64,000 nucleotides of DNA. It comes from Brachionus plicatilis (taxonomy: Eukaryota > Rotifera > Eurotatoria > Ploima > Brachionidae). The notes below the pieces were generated by a model, which was not told the DNA's origin, made no database searches, and worked only from the letters and a program-made list of their open reading frames with translations. The stretch spans positions 1,048,073-1,112,072 of the forward strand of contig QEOQ01000460.1 of the NCBI GenBank assembly GCA_010279815.1, in the 5' to 3' direction. The translations under genes and the position numbers were made by a program. Below are positions 1 through 10,790 of this stretch, in pieces (position 1 is the stretch's first letter; each line of letters begins with the position of its first letter).

Positions 1-643
1 CTATTTCAAGAGCTTCACGCTCCACCAAGTCATATGAAAAATAATCACCTTCCAACTGATTAAGCAAATAAAAATTATTAAAGCTTTTTCGAAATACATT
101 TTTAATTGAGGGCACTTGACACTCATCATTTAGCACGGAATTTTCTTTAGCCGCCTCGGGGGTAGACATTTTGTTCAGAACATCGATGATCATTATGGAC
201 TTGTAAATGAGCTTGTCCGAATTTGAATTGTTATCTCCAGAACAATCAGAGAAGAGGTCAGATTGGTCAACAATGGGAGTTATGGGAGAAAAAGTGTGCA
301 AATTTTCCGATTTTTCACTGTTCGAAATGAGTTTATTTTCTGGCAATTGGCGGTAATAGGTGTCCAACTCTTCGGTGCTGTTCTTAAGGCCTGCTTGTAG
401 AGTAAACAAATTGGTTGATCTGGTAATGGACGAATTGGTTACTGATCGAGACAAATAGTCAGCCGATTGACTCAAATACTTGTTTATGGTATGCGAAAGA
501 CAAGTGTTGGATGTACCACTGGTGAAAGTAGTGTTTATTCCACTAGTGCTGTTGATAAGTTTATCTATTTTAGACGAATAGTTACTTATTATGGAATTGA
601 TGGAGAATAACTTCTCGTTGAGTGGTCTAGCGGGATTCGACAT
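1..643 (-). CDS. Partial first exon, eh1-motif protein (candidate transcription factor)
   Basis: An ATG at 643-641 opens a reading frame with no stop through to the window edge (214 codons), so this is the 5' part of a gene that continues to the left. The protein is rich in Ser, Asn and Thr and has no recognisable folded domain here. Residues 12-19 read LFSINSII, which fits the eh1 Groucho-binding consensus (F-x-I-x-x-I/L-L) found near the N-terminus of many homeodomain repressors; the Mnx-type protein at 29625 has a closely similar FSIDSILS. By inference it may be a transcriptional repressor, perhaps of a homeobox class, with its DNA-binding domain outside the window. The codon mix is clearly less AT-biased than the flanking DNA, which supports real coding. 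The identity is unknown and the eh1 call rests on one short motif. Confidence 0.6.
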   Translation of the reverse strand, partial: MSNPARPLNEKLFSINSIISNYSSKIDKLINSTSGINTTFTSGTSNTCLSHTINKYLSQSADYLSRSVTNSSITRSTNLFTLQAGLKNSTEELDTYYRQLPENKLISNSEKSENLHTFSPITPIVDQSDLFSDCSGDNNSNSDKLIYKSIMIIDVLNKMSTPEAAKENSVLNDECQVPSIKNVFRKSFNNFYLLNQLEGDYFSYDLVEREALEI

Positions 644-2495
644 AGAACAATGATTTAGTTATCTTTAATTTTTAGTTTTCTACTAAATGTAAAAAAGAGG
701 CTAATTTTATGTTTTTTATAAATTGTGGTTAAAATATAGGATAATAAAGAAACGCCCCAGTGTTTAAATAAATTAATTTTTTATCGAGAAAATAAGAAAA
801 AATTGGGTTCACAATAGTCAAGTCGTTTAATTAAAGAAATGTAAAAAATAAAATATTAATTTCTTTAAATGGTTAATATATACTGGAAGATATTTATCGA
901 TTTGATTGAAATTCACAAGAAACTACTAAAGTATTTATTTTGGATAAATCCAGTTTAAACATTAATTTACTGCCCATTAAGAAGGATCAAATAAGAATTT
1001 TTGTTTTCTTATTTAATTTGTCCTCTAGTTTTGAGACTAGCTGATTCTTAATTAGAGTTTTAATTGTTTACTTTAAATAAATATTGAGATTTGTTTTGAT
1101 TCAGAAACTTAAGTCAATATGTTATTTCGTAATAGGCGAGATAATCTCGAGTTAAATCCTTCGTTTCCGTAATTGACATTCTAATGACTCGAACCCAAAT
1201 GGTACACAATCTACTATTGAAAAGCAAATTTGGAAAAAAAGAAAAAAAAAGCCCAAAAAGATTAATATTCAAGGAAGATTTAACTTTTGCATATTTTATT
1301 GAAATTTTTAATCGCTGTCTTAAATTATCTTTTTTTTAAAAAAAAAGAAGTTCTGAATCCCACTAGTCCACTTAAAAAATTAAATCTCAAATTTTTTTCA
1401 ACCAAAAATTTTTATGTAAAATATGGACTTTGCAACTGCTTCTTATACCTTTTTATCCAGTCTGGCTAAGTAGTTTGCTTTTGGCTAAAGAAAAGCGAAA
1501 TTGGCTTATTGACCTAAGCCAAATATCATGTTTTTTTGCTTTTTATTCATCTTAATCAGTTGTAAATAGAGAAATAATATGTTGTTGCTTCAATAGACAT
1601 AATAACTTGTTTATCGGCTATTATTTTCGAATAAAGGATTTTGAATATTGTATGAATGTGTAATGATGTAAAGATTGACTTGATTTTCATAAGCTTTGGG
1701 ATCAAAAAGATCATTCATAGTTTTTTAAACAAATAATTACCAATGTTTTGGGTATTTTATAACAATTTAAAAAAAAAAAATTTAATCGATAAAATGTTTC
1801 ATCTTGTTCGTTTTCTTCATTATTGTTAGTCAATATATATTCATTTATATTTCTGTTAAGTTGAAAACTGTTTAAACGTTTTTAATTTAACCCTATTTAA
1901 ACGAAGAATAAACAATAACATTAATTTAATTTTTATAAAATTTTGTAAAATTTTTTCTAATTTTGATGTAAATTTCAGAAATTTAATTTTTTATTAATAT
2001 TATAATTTTTATGTGTATTTTTTTTTATTAATAAATGGGCTCAATCATCCCATTACGGGTTTTGACCTTAGGTCTCTTTGATTGAGTTGAAATTTAATTT
2101 TTTTTAATTTCATTGTCATGTTTTGATGGATGATGTTGTAATCAAAGTCATGTTTTTGAAGATTGGTAATTATTCTGCTTGAAGAGGAACTTGACAGAGA
2201 TTTCAGAAATTTGGCCTCCTGAACACCGCTATGATATGCTTACAAAAGAAATTTATAAGCCAGTATTTACAAGTAGTTACAACTACTTTTAAGCTTCTCA
2301 TTTTTATTAATTTCAATTCTCCAAACTATGGTTATCTCTTTTATTTACAATGTAAATGATGGCCACAATTTTAGAACCTTCAGATTATGCTTGAACTAAC
2401 AGTTATATTAAATTAATAAACTGATGAAAAAATATTTAAATGAATTAGAAATCATGCGTTTTTAAATCTTGTAAAAAATTGAAAATTTTTTAATA
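644..2495. other. Intergenic, AT-rich, no gene seen
   Basis: This is presumably the 5' flank of the minus-strand gene at the left edge. Homopolymer-rich AT DNA fills it. The 60-codon frame at 1287-1469 has no coding character. No RNA gene or clear repeat structure was found. Confidence 0.5.
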
Positions 2496-3960
2496 TGGAA
2501 GTTAGCAAATGTAACGCCATTGCATAAAGGTGGCTCAAAAGTTGAGTTACCCAACTATAGACCCGTTTCGTTAACCTCAATAGTTGGTAAAATAATGGAA
2601 AAAATTTTAAGAGACGAGCTTATGAACTACTTAATCAGTAATAAATTGATAAACGAAAAACAACATGGTTTTATGCCCGGAAAATCGTGTACAACGAACT
2701 TATTAGAGTTTATTGATAAAGTAACATACGAAATCGAAAACGGAAATTTCGTTGACATCATTTACACAGATTTTTCAAAAGCTTTTGACAAAGTGTCACA
2801 TAGAAAATTGCTGGTTAAATTGAGAGGTTATGGTATAGTCGAGGAGCCGTACGAATGGATAAAATCATTTCTTGTAGGTAGATCACAAAGAATAGTCCTT
2901 GGTAATGTAACATCAAAGTGGGAGGAAGTTTCAAGTGGTGTTCCACAGGGATCGGTCTTAGGTCCCATTTTGTTCGTTTTGTACATAAACGACCTATTAG
3001 AGTTGATTCAAAGTCCGAGTCTCTCTTATGCAGACGATTTAAGAAAGATTCTAGGGATTTCAAGTAAAGTTCAAACAGGATCAATTCAGTTACAAGACGA
3101 TTTGAATGTTTTAAATAGCTGGACAAAGACGTGGTCTACCGAACTGAATGTATCGAAATGCAAGGTAATGTATATAGGAAAAAATAGAGACAAAATGGCC
3201 TACACGGTTTCAAACGCTGATGGTGAAGTCATTTTGAAAGAAACCAAGGAAGAAAAAGATCTCGGTGTTGTCGAATGATCTTAAATGGAGCAAACAATGT
3301 TCAGCAGCGGCAGCAAAAGCTAACAGAATTTTAGGTCAAATTAGGAATTCATTCGTGTATTTGGATAGTGAGACTCTTAGACTTTTATACTCCGGACTTG
3401 TCAGGCCTCATCTCGAATATGCCGTTAGTATGTGGAATCCTTCAACCAAAGCAAGTATAAATATGATTGAGAAAGTTCAGAGACGTGCAACCAAATAAGT
3501 CAAATATTTAAAGAAAAAATCATACGAAGATAGGCTTAAATCGCTAGAACTAATGAACTTGGAAGAGCGCAGAACAAGAGGAGATTTAATTCAAATGTTT
3601 AAAATAGTCAACGGCCATGAGAAAATCAACTTGGTGAATGGAGTGAATTTTGCAAAAAGTTTGAAAATGAATCTAAGAAGAGAGCATAACATGAAGCTTG
3701 TTAGAGAAATTAGTAAACGCGGCTCATTTAGGTACAATTTTTTATCGAACAGAATTGTGTCGAGGTGGAATGATTTATCACAAAGTGTGGTGAATGCTGA
3801 AACAGTCAATAGCTTTAAATCGGCTATTGATAAAGAAGTGTTTGGTATGGTGCAGAGAAAGCGAAGAAAGACTGCCACAGCTCAACTTGAGCTAAACGCC
3901 GTTTGGTGTTAGTGTAGATTTAATCTATAATGCAGTTCTTATTACTACTACTACTACTAT
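2496..3960 (+). mobile_element. 5'-truncated non-LTR (jockey/CR1-like) LINE, decayed
   Basis: The frame starting near 2496 (WKLANVTPLHKGG, NYRPVSLTS) enters mid-way through a reverse transcriptase, so the 5' end is missing, as is usual for LINE insertions. RT blocks are visible in order: YTDFSKAFDKVSHRKLL, SSGVPQGSVLGPILF and the catalytic YADD box, followed by the thumb region. Damage includes a short loss just after YADD, a frameshift near 3265-3278, and an in-frame TAA at 3496. The C-terminal part resumes at about 3500-3912 with MNLEERRTRGDLIQMFKI, typical of jockey/CR1 superfamily elements. The last codons are followed within about 30 nt by a (TAC)n run at 3943-3959, the kind of short 3' tail these elements use. 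It cannot be functional. Clade assignment between CR1, Rex and jockey is uncertain. Confidence 0.85.
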
Positions 3961-6741
3961 GTTTTGAGACTAAAAATAAATTGAAAAAGATAAAATGTTT
4001 TTATTAAAGGTGCATAATTGGCTTAATTACTTACTTTTACGTAATTTTACATTGTTTTTAGTAAGCTAATGTAATCTTGCGTAGATATTTTCGTGGATAT
4101 GTAATTTGACGAGAAAATTAGTGTTGGTAATAATTGATTAACTTATAAATTTTTTTATGTCAATTATAAAATAGACTAATTATTTTTTAAACAATTCTGT
4201 ATTATTAGGGAGTTTTAAAAATAATATTAATATAAGAAGAACATTTTTTGAGTTAAAAATTTAAAATTTTCATACAATATTGAAAAAACATAAAAGTGAG
4301 ATGTCATAAATTTGAAAGTTTCAAAATTTAAAATACTGTGTTAAATGTAATGCAATGAAATCGCCCATTTGAAATTTTTGAGCAAAAAGAGCAAATTGAA
4401 AATTGAACAAAAATTTTACTTTGCCGGCAAACATGGAATTTTTAGTTTTTATAGTTTTAAAATATAAACATTTTATGAAATATTCTTATTTCCTTAATTG
4501 ATTATGCTAATAATAAAAATAAAAAATAATCAAAATATTTTAACATTTTGATTTATCAGATAATAAAAATTTTTAATATGAAATTTCAATGGTTGATTTG
4601 AAGTTTATTTAAATAACAAAATTTTGATTTGATCAGTTTTATTTTCATTACAAAATCACTAAATTTCGATTTAAATTCGATTTTTAAAATTAAAAATTTT
4701 AAAATTTTAATTGTTTAATTTGACTTTTTTATGATTTTAATTTGATTCCATACTTTCTCTGTTTATAGCAAACATATATTTTAGTCATATCATTAGAGGC
4801 TTTAATGATATGACTAAAATATATAGAAGCATCGTTCTACAAAAAAATTTTGCTTTTTCCCTTATTTATTTCTGTTTTTATTGTAGCATATAATTAAAAA
4901 TACTAAATTTTAAAAAGGTAAATGTAAATAATTAACAAATATAAAAAAGTAGAAACTCAAAACATAGAAAAAAAATAAAAACAGAATGCCGAATAAAAAA
5001 TTTATTGAAAAAATGTAAATAGAATAAAATTAAATCAAAACTGATAAACTTTTTTCAAAAAAGTTTTTTGTTTAAAAAAAATATTGCTTACACCATTTTA
5101 TTTGTTCCCAATAATTGCCTGCATCGCAACCAACTAACGATCAATATTTTCCTCCTTTTCTATTTGCATTTCGAAAATCTAAGTTTGTAACGGGCAGCCT
5201 AAACTTGAAAATGACCGGTTTGGGAAATATTAAAAATTTAAAAAACAAAAAATATACTTTTTAAAAAATATACCGATATAAATTTAAAAATAACGAAATT
5301 TTAAATTTTATATTTTGACTTATTTCAGCTCTGTCCGCCATAAAAGTCATCTAAAATTTTTAAAGGTTTAATAGAGTAGTTATGAATTTTACTTGAAAAT
5401 GATAAATCTAATTGTTTTTAAAATTATTGGAATGTTTAAAATTTGAATATTGGTCTAAAGAGCCTTTGAAATTTTTTATTAAATTAGAAATAGAATTAAT
5501 TTAAGCTTTTTTTGGGTGTTGATCATGTGGTAATTTTAACCTGCTTCGTAATTTTTTCCTTTCAGACCAGCAACATTATTGAAACCAGCTAAAATAAAGA
5601 ACGTTTTCTTATTTTTTTGTTAAAATTTTTTTATTTTAATGATTATTTGGATAACTGCTGAATAAATAGTCACATTCAAGTGATTTAAGTAATTTTCAAT
5701 TATCTTTTAAATGGTATAGAAAAACTTAAGAGCTTAAAATTCAAATTCGGAAGGACATAGAAGCCATTTATCCTAAATCAAGGTTAAGTGGCCTATTTTA
5801 AGTCTAAGCTTGTTGTTGATAATATAAAAAACCGTGAGTTTATACTTTATATATGTATATGATTTTAGGAGTTTTGGGTATCGCCTGCATAAACACTTTT
5901 ATTATAATTATTTATTTCATAAATTATGCCAGTCTTGGCAGTGTTTATAAAATAAAAATATAAAAACATTGATGACGCTTTTAAAATAAAAACATGCGAC
6001 TATATTTTTTGAACACAGACTTATATAATTTTTCACTTTGCTCTAAAAATTAATTCAAGTTTTCAATAGAATTAAATAAATTTCTTATGACCTCACAAGT
6101 CGGCAATTCGAAGTTCCCACCATAAAGCAAAATGCAAAAATTCAAAAAATAATTCATTTATCCAAATCCATTATTTCTTTGATAAAGACTAATTATTTTT
6201 TGAATTTAATATCCGGTTCAAGATTTAAATTTAAAGAAAATATGAAAAAATAGGCGTTAATTTTAGATATTTAAAAATCAATTTATGTTTTGAAAAGCTC
6301 GCTTTCTGTGATGATCTAAACCCATGATTATGCGTGCATCATAATTGACAAATTTTTTCATGAATGAGATGGTATTTAGCGCTATAGCTGTGTTTAACTT
6401 GTTTTGATGCAAAATTGAACGAAAAAATAATTTAAAGTCTAAAAAAACTTTTGACTTTAATAAAAAGGTATAGGTTTTAAAATTTTGTTTTTTATTTGTT
6501 ACTTAAAAAATAACCTGTAATCCTTTAATTGATTTCCAAAATAAATTAATGCTCCAAAAATCCACTCAAAAATTTTAGAAAAAATTTAATAAAAAATAAA
6601 AAGGTTTAAAAAATAGAAATTTTTATTTTAAAAAATTATATTTTGACCAAGGCTTTACTGAGCAAAAAAAAGTTTTTTGTTTAAAGTTTATCTAAAAAAA
6701 AACAAATACCAAAGAACTAAAAATCGTTAATCCATTTGAAT
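3961..6741. other. Intergenic, AT-rich; one perfect hairpin
   Basis: No supportable gene lies here. The only structured feature is the perfect inverted repeat at 4774-4824, listed separately. The region around 4020-4100 has TTTACGTAA-like words that recur elsewhere in the window (31.5 kb, 41.4 kb, 47.6 kb). Confidence 0.5.
4774..4824. repeat. Perfect 22-bp inverted repeat, 7-nt loop
   Basis: The left arm (4774-4795) and right arm (4803-4824) are exact reverse complements, with the loop GAGGCTT between. The core of the arm is TTTAGTCATATCATTA. Symmetry ends sharply outside the arms. It could be a MITE remnant or a stem-loop RNA source; nothing around it decides. Confidence 0.8.
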
Positions 6742-9700
6742 CTATTTTCTAAGCAATCTTCGGTTGTTTTTTTCGATTGCTTTTTCATGATTCTTGATTA
6801 ATTGCTTATATTTTTCAGCGCGAATGAAGTTTTCATATTCAGAAAATATAAATTCATCATATGATTTACAATTAATAACTTCATCTTTTATTTTTAAACC
6901 ATTGGTAATTACAAAAAATTTTGTATTGTTATCATTTAGATTTAGAATCCATAAGTTTTCTACATAAACTGAATTTAGGAGAACACTTCGAGGCACAAAC
7001 TCAAGGCTGATTACATGACCGCCAATGTGTTTTAAATAATTGTTGGCTTCCTCCAGTAATGTAGCGTGATTCATGTCTACACCAGCATATTCAAAAATAA
7101 CACTAAACGGTTTTCGGTCAGGTGGTGAAGCAAACCACATAACTTTTGACTTGGAAACTTTTTCCTTTAATTTTTTATAAGCTGAATTTTTCAATTTTGC
7201 GCTCTGAATATCAGACTTAGCTGCACCATTTATTGGCGGTAGTTCTCCGCCCGAATGCGACTTTAGAAGTGATTCCAAATTAATGCCCATTTCTTCAAAA
7301 GTCGGCATCTCAAAATTCACACCACCAGGCAAAACACTAAAATTGAAAAAAATAAATCAATTTAAAAAAATAACTTGTCCTTTTCATGATTTAGAATTTT
7401 GAAATTTCATCAAGTTTAATTAAATTCTTGGTTTTATTTAAACAGTAGAAATTATTCATTAAATTTTCTTGAACACTCTTGAAAATTTAAATCCGCTAAT
7501 GCGCATTTACTTAATTAGTTTTTTTGGCTAGAAAAATTTTCTTCTTTTATTTGTTAAATTTCTAAATTTTTAAATTCTGATTTTTAATGACTAAAATGTT
7601 TAAATCTAATTAAGCCAGATTATTTAGAAATTTTGAGATATTTTCTGAAATTAAAAACGAGAAATTTCTTCTCATGAACTAACTTAATTAATTTTAAAAA
7701 ATCATGAATGAATAACTTTTACTAACAACTGGATACATTTTCTTAAATAAAGATAAAAATGAAAATCAAAAACTGTATTTTTCAATGTAATCTTATAATC
7801 TAAATATTGAATGCTTCATTCATTTTTCTTTAGCTTCTAAAATAAATAAATTTAAAATTTGATTATTTTATTTAATTTTTTTAATATTTGAAATAAATTA
7901 AATTTGAAAAAAATGGACTCTTTGAATTGAAAAAAATTCCTTTTTGTTAAATAAAGCTGTTTTTATTCCTTTAAAATTTTTGAATATTTTCTTTGTATCT
8001 AAAGGCATTGTAAATTTGGACAAACAAAAAATACTTAATATTAAATACCAAAACATTTTCAGTAAATCATTTTTTGCAAATCATTTTTACAAAATTGTAG
8101 CAACATTTTACAAATATCATATTTTCTGAATTTTGCAGATTCATTACAGACTTTTTCAGAATCTGTATATTGATGGTACAAAGGATGTATCAGTTGCTAC
8201 AATTTACAAAACATGTTTTGTCCCGCAACAACTTAAGCTTTGACATTTTTAATATTTTTTGTGCTGAATCTCACAATGCCAATCTAAAGTCATCTAAGCT
8301 TTTTCAAGGAAAATTTTGTGATAAATTTAAAAAAAAGATTTTTAGGATAATTTTAAGAGTAAAAATAACTTGTCATATTAAATATTTTTTCTAATTAATA
8401 ACAAAAAAATAAATAAAATTAGACAAATATTTAAATGTCAATGTCTTAATAATTATTTTAAAAATCGAATTTTTTATTGCTTTTTACAAGGTTCTTTTTT
8501 GATAATTTTAATTTATATAAAAGTCTAAATCAACTTTAAATAAATTCTAAAAAACATATTATTAAATTTTTCTATTAATTTCAAGCTTTCACTTAAAATT
8601 TAAAAATAAAAAATCTTTTACCCAACATCGACCCCACTAACTGTCAGATGATCCAAAAGTTTTGGCTCGATTACATTCGAAACAAGATTGGTCAAATTTT
8701 TGATATACTCAAAACTAATTGTTGATGAAGTTGGCGATGCCTTTGGTGAATCGACATGGTTGTCATTTTTTGAAGATAGTTTGGAGATCTTTTTGTTTTC
8801 ATGTTCGGTTGAAGCGACACAAGTGTCGTTCCAATTGACTATGCGGTATAAGTTAGCTTCACCTATATTCTGCCGGTCTCGGTCTGTTGTGGTTGCAACC
8901 AAAGCAAAAAATGTATCATTCAATTCCTCTGGAAATTTGAGAACACTCTCTTCTAATTTGTTCTTGAGCACAAAACATTTTGGATCATTGGCACCATCGT
9001 AATCCAATTTGTAAGTGCCACATTCAAGATCTTTTTGATAAGTGGACAGAAAACTTCTCACACTTTCCAATGACGTTGAATTGACTTTGGCCGTGTTGTA
9101 TACCAATGGAGGCGAATTATCTAATTTCAGATTATTTATCTCATTTTGGCCTAGCTGATTGCTGATTGAAACTCGTGGCTTAATGCTCTCATAGTACTTT
9201 TTCAGCATTCCAATTTCTTGCTCGGTCATTGATTTGTGAAAAGTCTTGGATGGTCGAATGGACGCCAATGCCAATAAACGCTTGGCTTGACTAAATGAAA
9301 TTTGCTTTTCTTTTTCTGATTGTACTGATTCAAATTCCAGAGCCAATTTGGGAAAATATGACAATTGACCTCTGAGACAAAGAGAGCCTCGTCTTCTCAA
9401 ACCACCTAAATCTTCATTCAAACTGTTTCGTCTTGACTCGACAAATGCATTTGAATCCACACTGTGTCGTTTGTTAATAAAGTTTTCATCATTTGAGGAC
9501 ATCGAGCTTTGGTAACTTGCTGCTGAACGAGATGAGCTTGTGGATGTCTCCGAATCTTCACCATCGCTAGTAATCTGCTGTTTGCTTAAATCTTGTTTCA
9601 GAGGAATGCTTTTTATCTGGTTATTAATCAATGAATTTCGTCCTCGATAGTGGCTGTTGAACATGAAATTTACCGGAACACTTTCTCTCCTGTCTACAAA

Positions 9701-10045
9701 AGTTAATTTTTTCAACTCCAAACTCAAGTCTATATAATTTCTTCCAGTTGATTGATAGTTAAGTACTGAATTTGTGAACACTTGGGGATTCATTGCATTT
9801 TGATGTTCCTTGATCATTTTGAAATCATTAATGGTGCGAAATTTGCGCAAACTATTCGATTTTCGAATCAAATTCGATTGATTGTTTCGTTGAATTGGAT
9901 TTAAGACAGTTATTTTTCTTGTTTCAGAGTCATCTTTAGAATATTCGAGCAAATTTGGCTCTGAATTCTGGGAAATTTTGAACAATTTTTTGTGTATGTC
10001 TGATTCAAGATTGGTGATAATTTTAGCTTGACTGCAAGTCGGCAT
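6742..10045 (-). CDS. Unrecognised 672-aa protein, two exons
   Basis: Exons are 10045-8622 and 7336-6742. The donor at 8621 (GG|GTAAAAG) and the acceptor TTTTAG at 7337 have matching phase; the joined frame is 673 codons including stop. I start at ATG 10045 (MPTCSQAK); the frame upstream has only a TTG. The N-terminal two thirds are low-complexity, with a Ser tract near residue 165 (TSTSSSRSAASYQSSMSS) and basic phosphorylation-type motifs RRNS and RRRGS. The part around the exon junction (VSNVIEPKLLDHLTVSGVDVG, then PGGVNFEMPTFEEMGI) and the C-terminal 130 residues look folded, with alternating strand- and helix-like stretches and a charged last helix (RAEKYKQLIKNHEKAIEKNN). I do not recognise the family and assign no function. 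The 1.3 kb intron holds only AT-rich DNA. That it is a real gene seems likely from codon use and splice phase. Confidence 0.7.
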
Positions 10046-10348
10046 TTTTAGTTCATTTATCAAAATTATGAACTTTTAAATTACTAAATCTATTGAAAAC
10101 AATATTATTTGAGGTCTTAAATTAAAAAAGTTGAAAAATAAATTTTTTTTAATCATCATTTAAGAATAAATTGGTTCAAGTAGTCAATTAAAAACAATTA
10201 ATTTCATTAATTTAACTTATTTAACAATTTTATTTTAAGAAATATTTTAGACAGGTCAATATTAGATTTAACAAATTTTAATTTTAAAAATCCTTAGAGC
10301 TTTTTTTTAAAAACCATTTTTTGCTAACAGAGAAAAAAACCTTAAAAT

Positions 10349-10444
10349 ATGGTAACTTATGAATGGTATTTTACGAAAGCTTTACTAGATAAAAGTCGTG
10401 AAGAGGATGATTCTGCGCCAAAAAATGAAGACTACAAAGTGTAA
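10349..10444 (+). CDS. Possible first exon or microprotein, divergent from the 672-aa gene
   Basis: A 31-codon frame (begins MVTYEWYFTKALLDKSREED, acidic end, stop TAA at 10442) has codon use unlike the flanking AT-rich DNA. It starts 304 bp from the divergent ATG at 10045, so the two could share a promoter. It may be an exon ending at AAA|GTGTAA rather than a complete peptide; I found no convincing downstream exon. Identity unknown, low confidence. Confidence 0.25.
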   Translation: MVTYEWYFTKALLDKSREEDDSAPKNEDYKV

Positions 10445-10567
10445 AACTGAATTTTTACAAATTATCTATTTTTATCTTTAATTTCTATTTATTTAAAGAT
10501 CATTTATTCTAGAATATTTTGGTTTTGTGGAGTTCGTTTTTTTGCTAATAACTTTTGAATGGAATGA

Positions 10568-10790
10568 AATAAACTGGTTGTGCAAAATGTAACAGCAAAT
10601 AACAAGTTTGTTACATACGGGACCTAAGTCTGTAATAAATGTCCGAATATTAGCTCACCTTATTTAAATTCTGTTTAGTGTAAAATGCCGGGTGTAAAAT
10701 GCAGTATACACGCCATTTTGCAGAGTCTATTTTTAGGTAAAACAAACTTGTTACATCTTGTTACATTTTGCAGAACCAGGTTATTTAATT
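10568..10790. mobile_element. Short MITE with inverted ends
   Basis: The segment at about 10570-10616 (CTGGTTGTGCAAAATGTAAC then AACAAGTTTGTT) is repeated in inverted form at about 10738-10788 (AACAAACTTGTTACAT then CATTTTGCAGAACCAG), enclosing about 120 bp. No target duplication is certain. The internal word CATTTTGCAGAG recurs in elements near 38.6 kb and 42.4 kb, so these may be relatives. Confidence 0.6.

Noticed and set aside
1287..1469. 60-codon frame near the left edge
   Set aside because: Phe/Leu/Lys-rich noise across homopolymer runs.
8120..8394. Frame reading YIDGT and a 74-codon ORF in the intron of the unknown gene
   Set aside because: YIDGT recalls MULE transposases, but no second motif, terminal repeats or target duplication supports a transposon.
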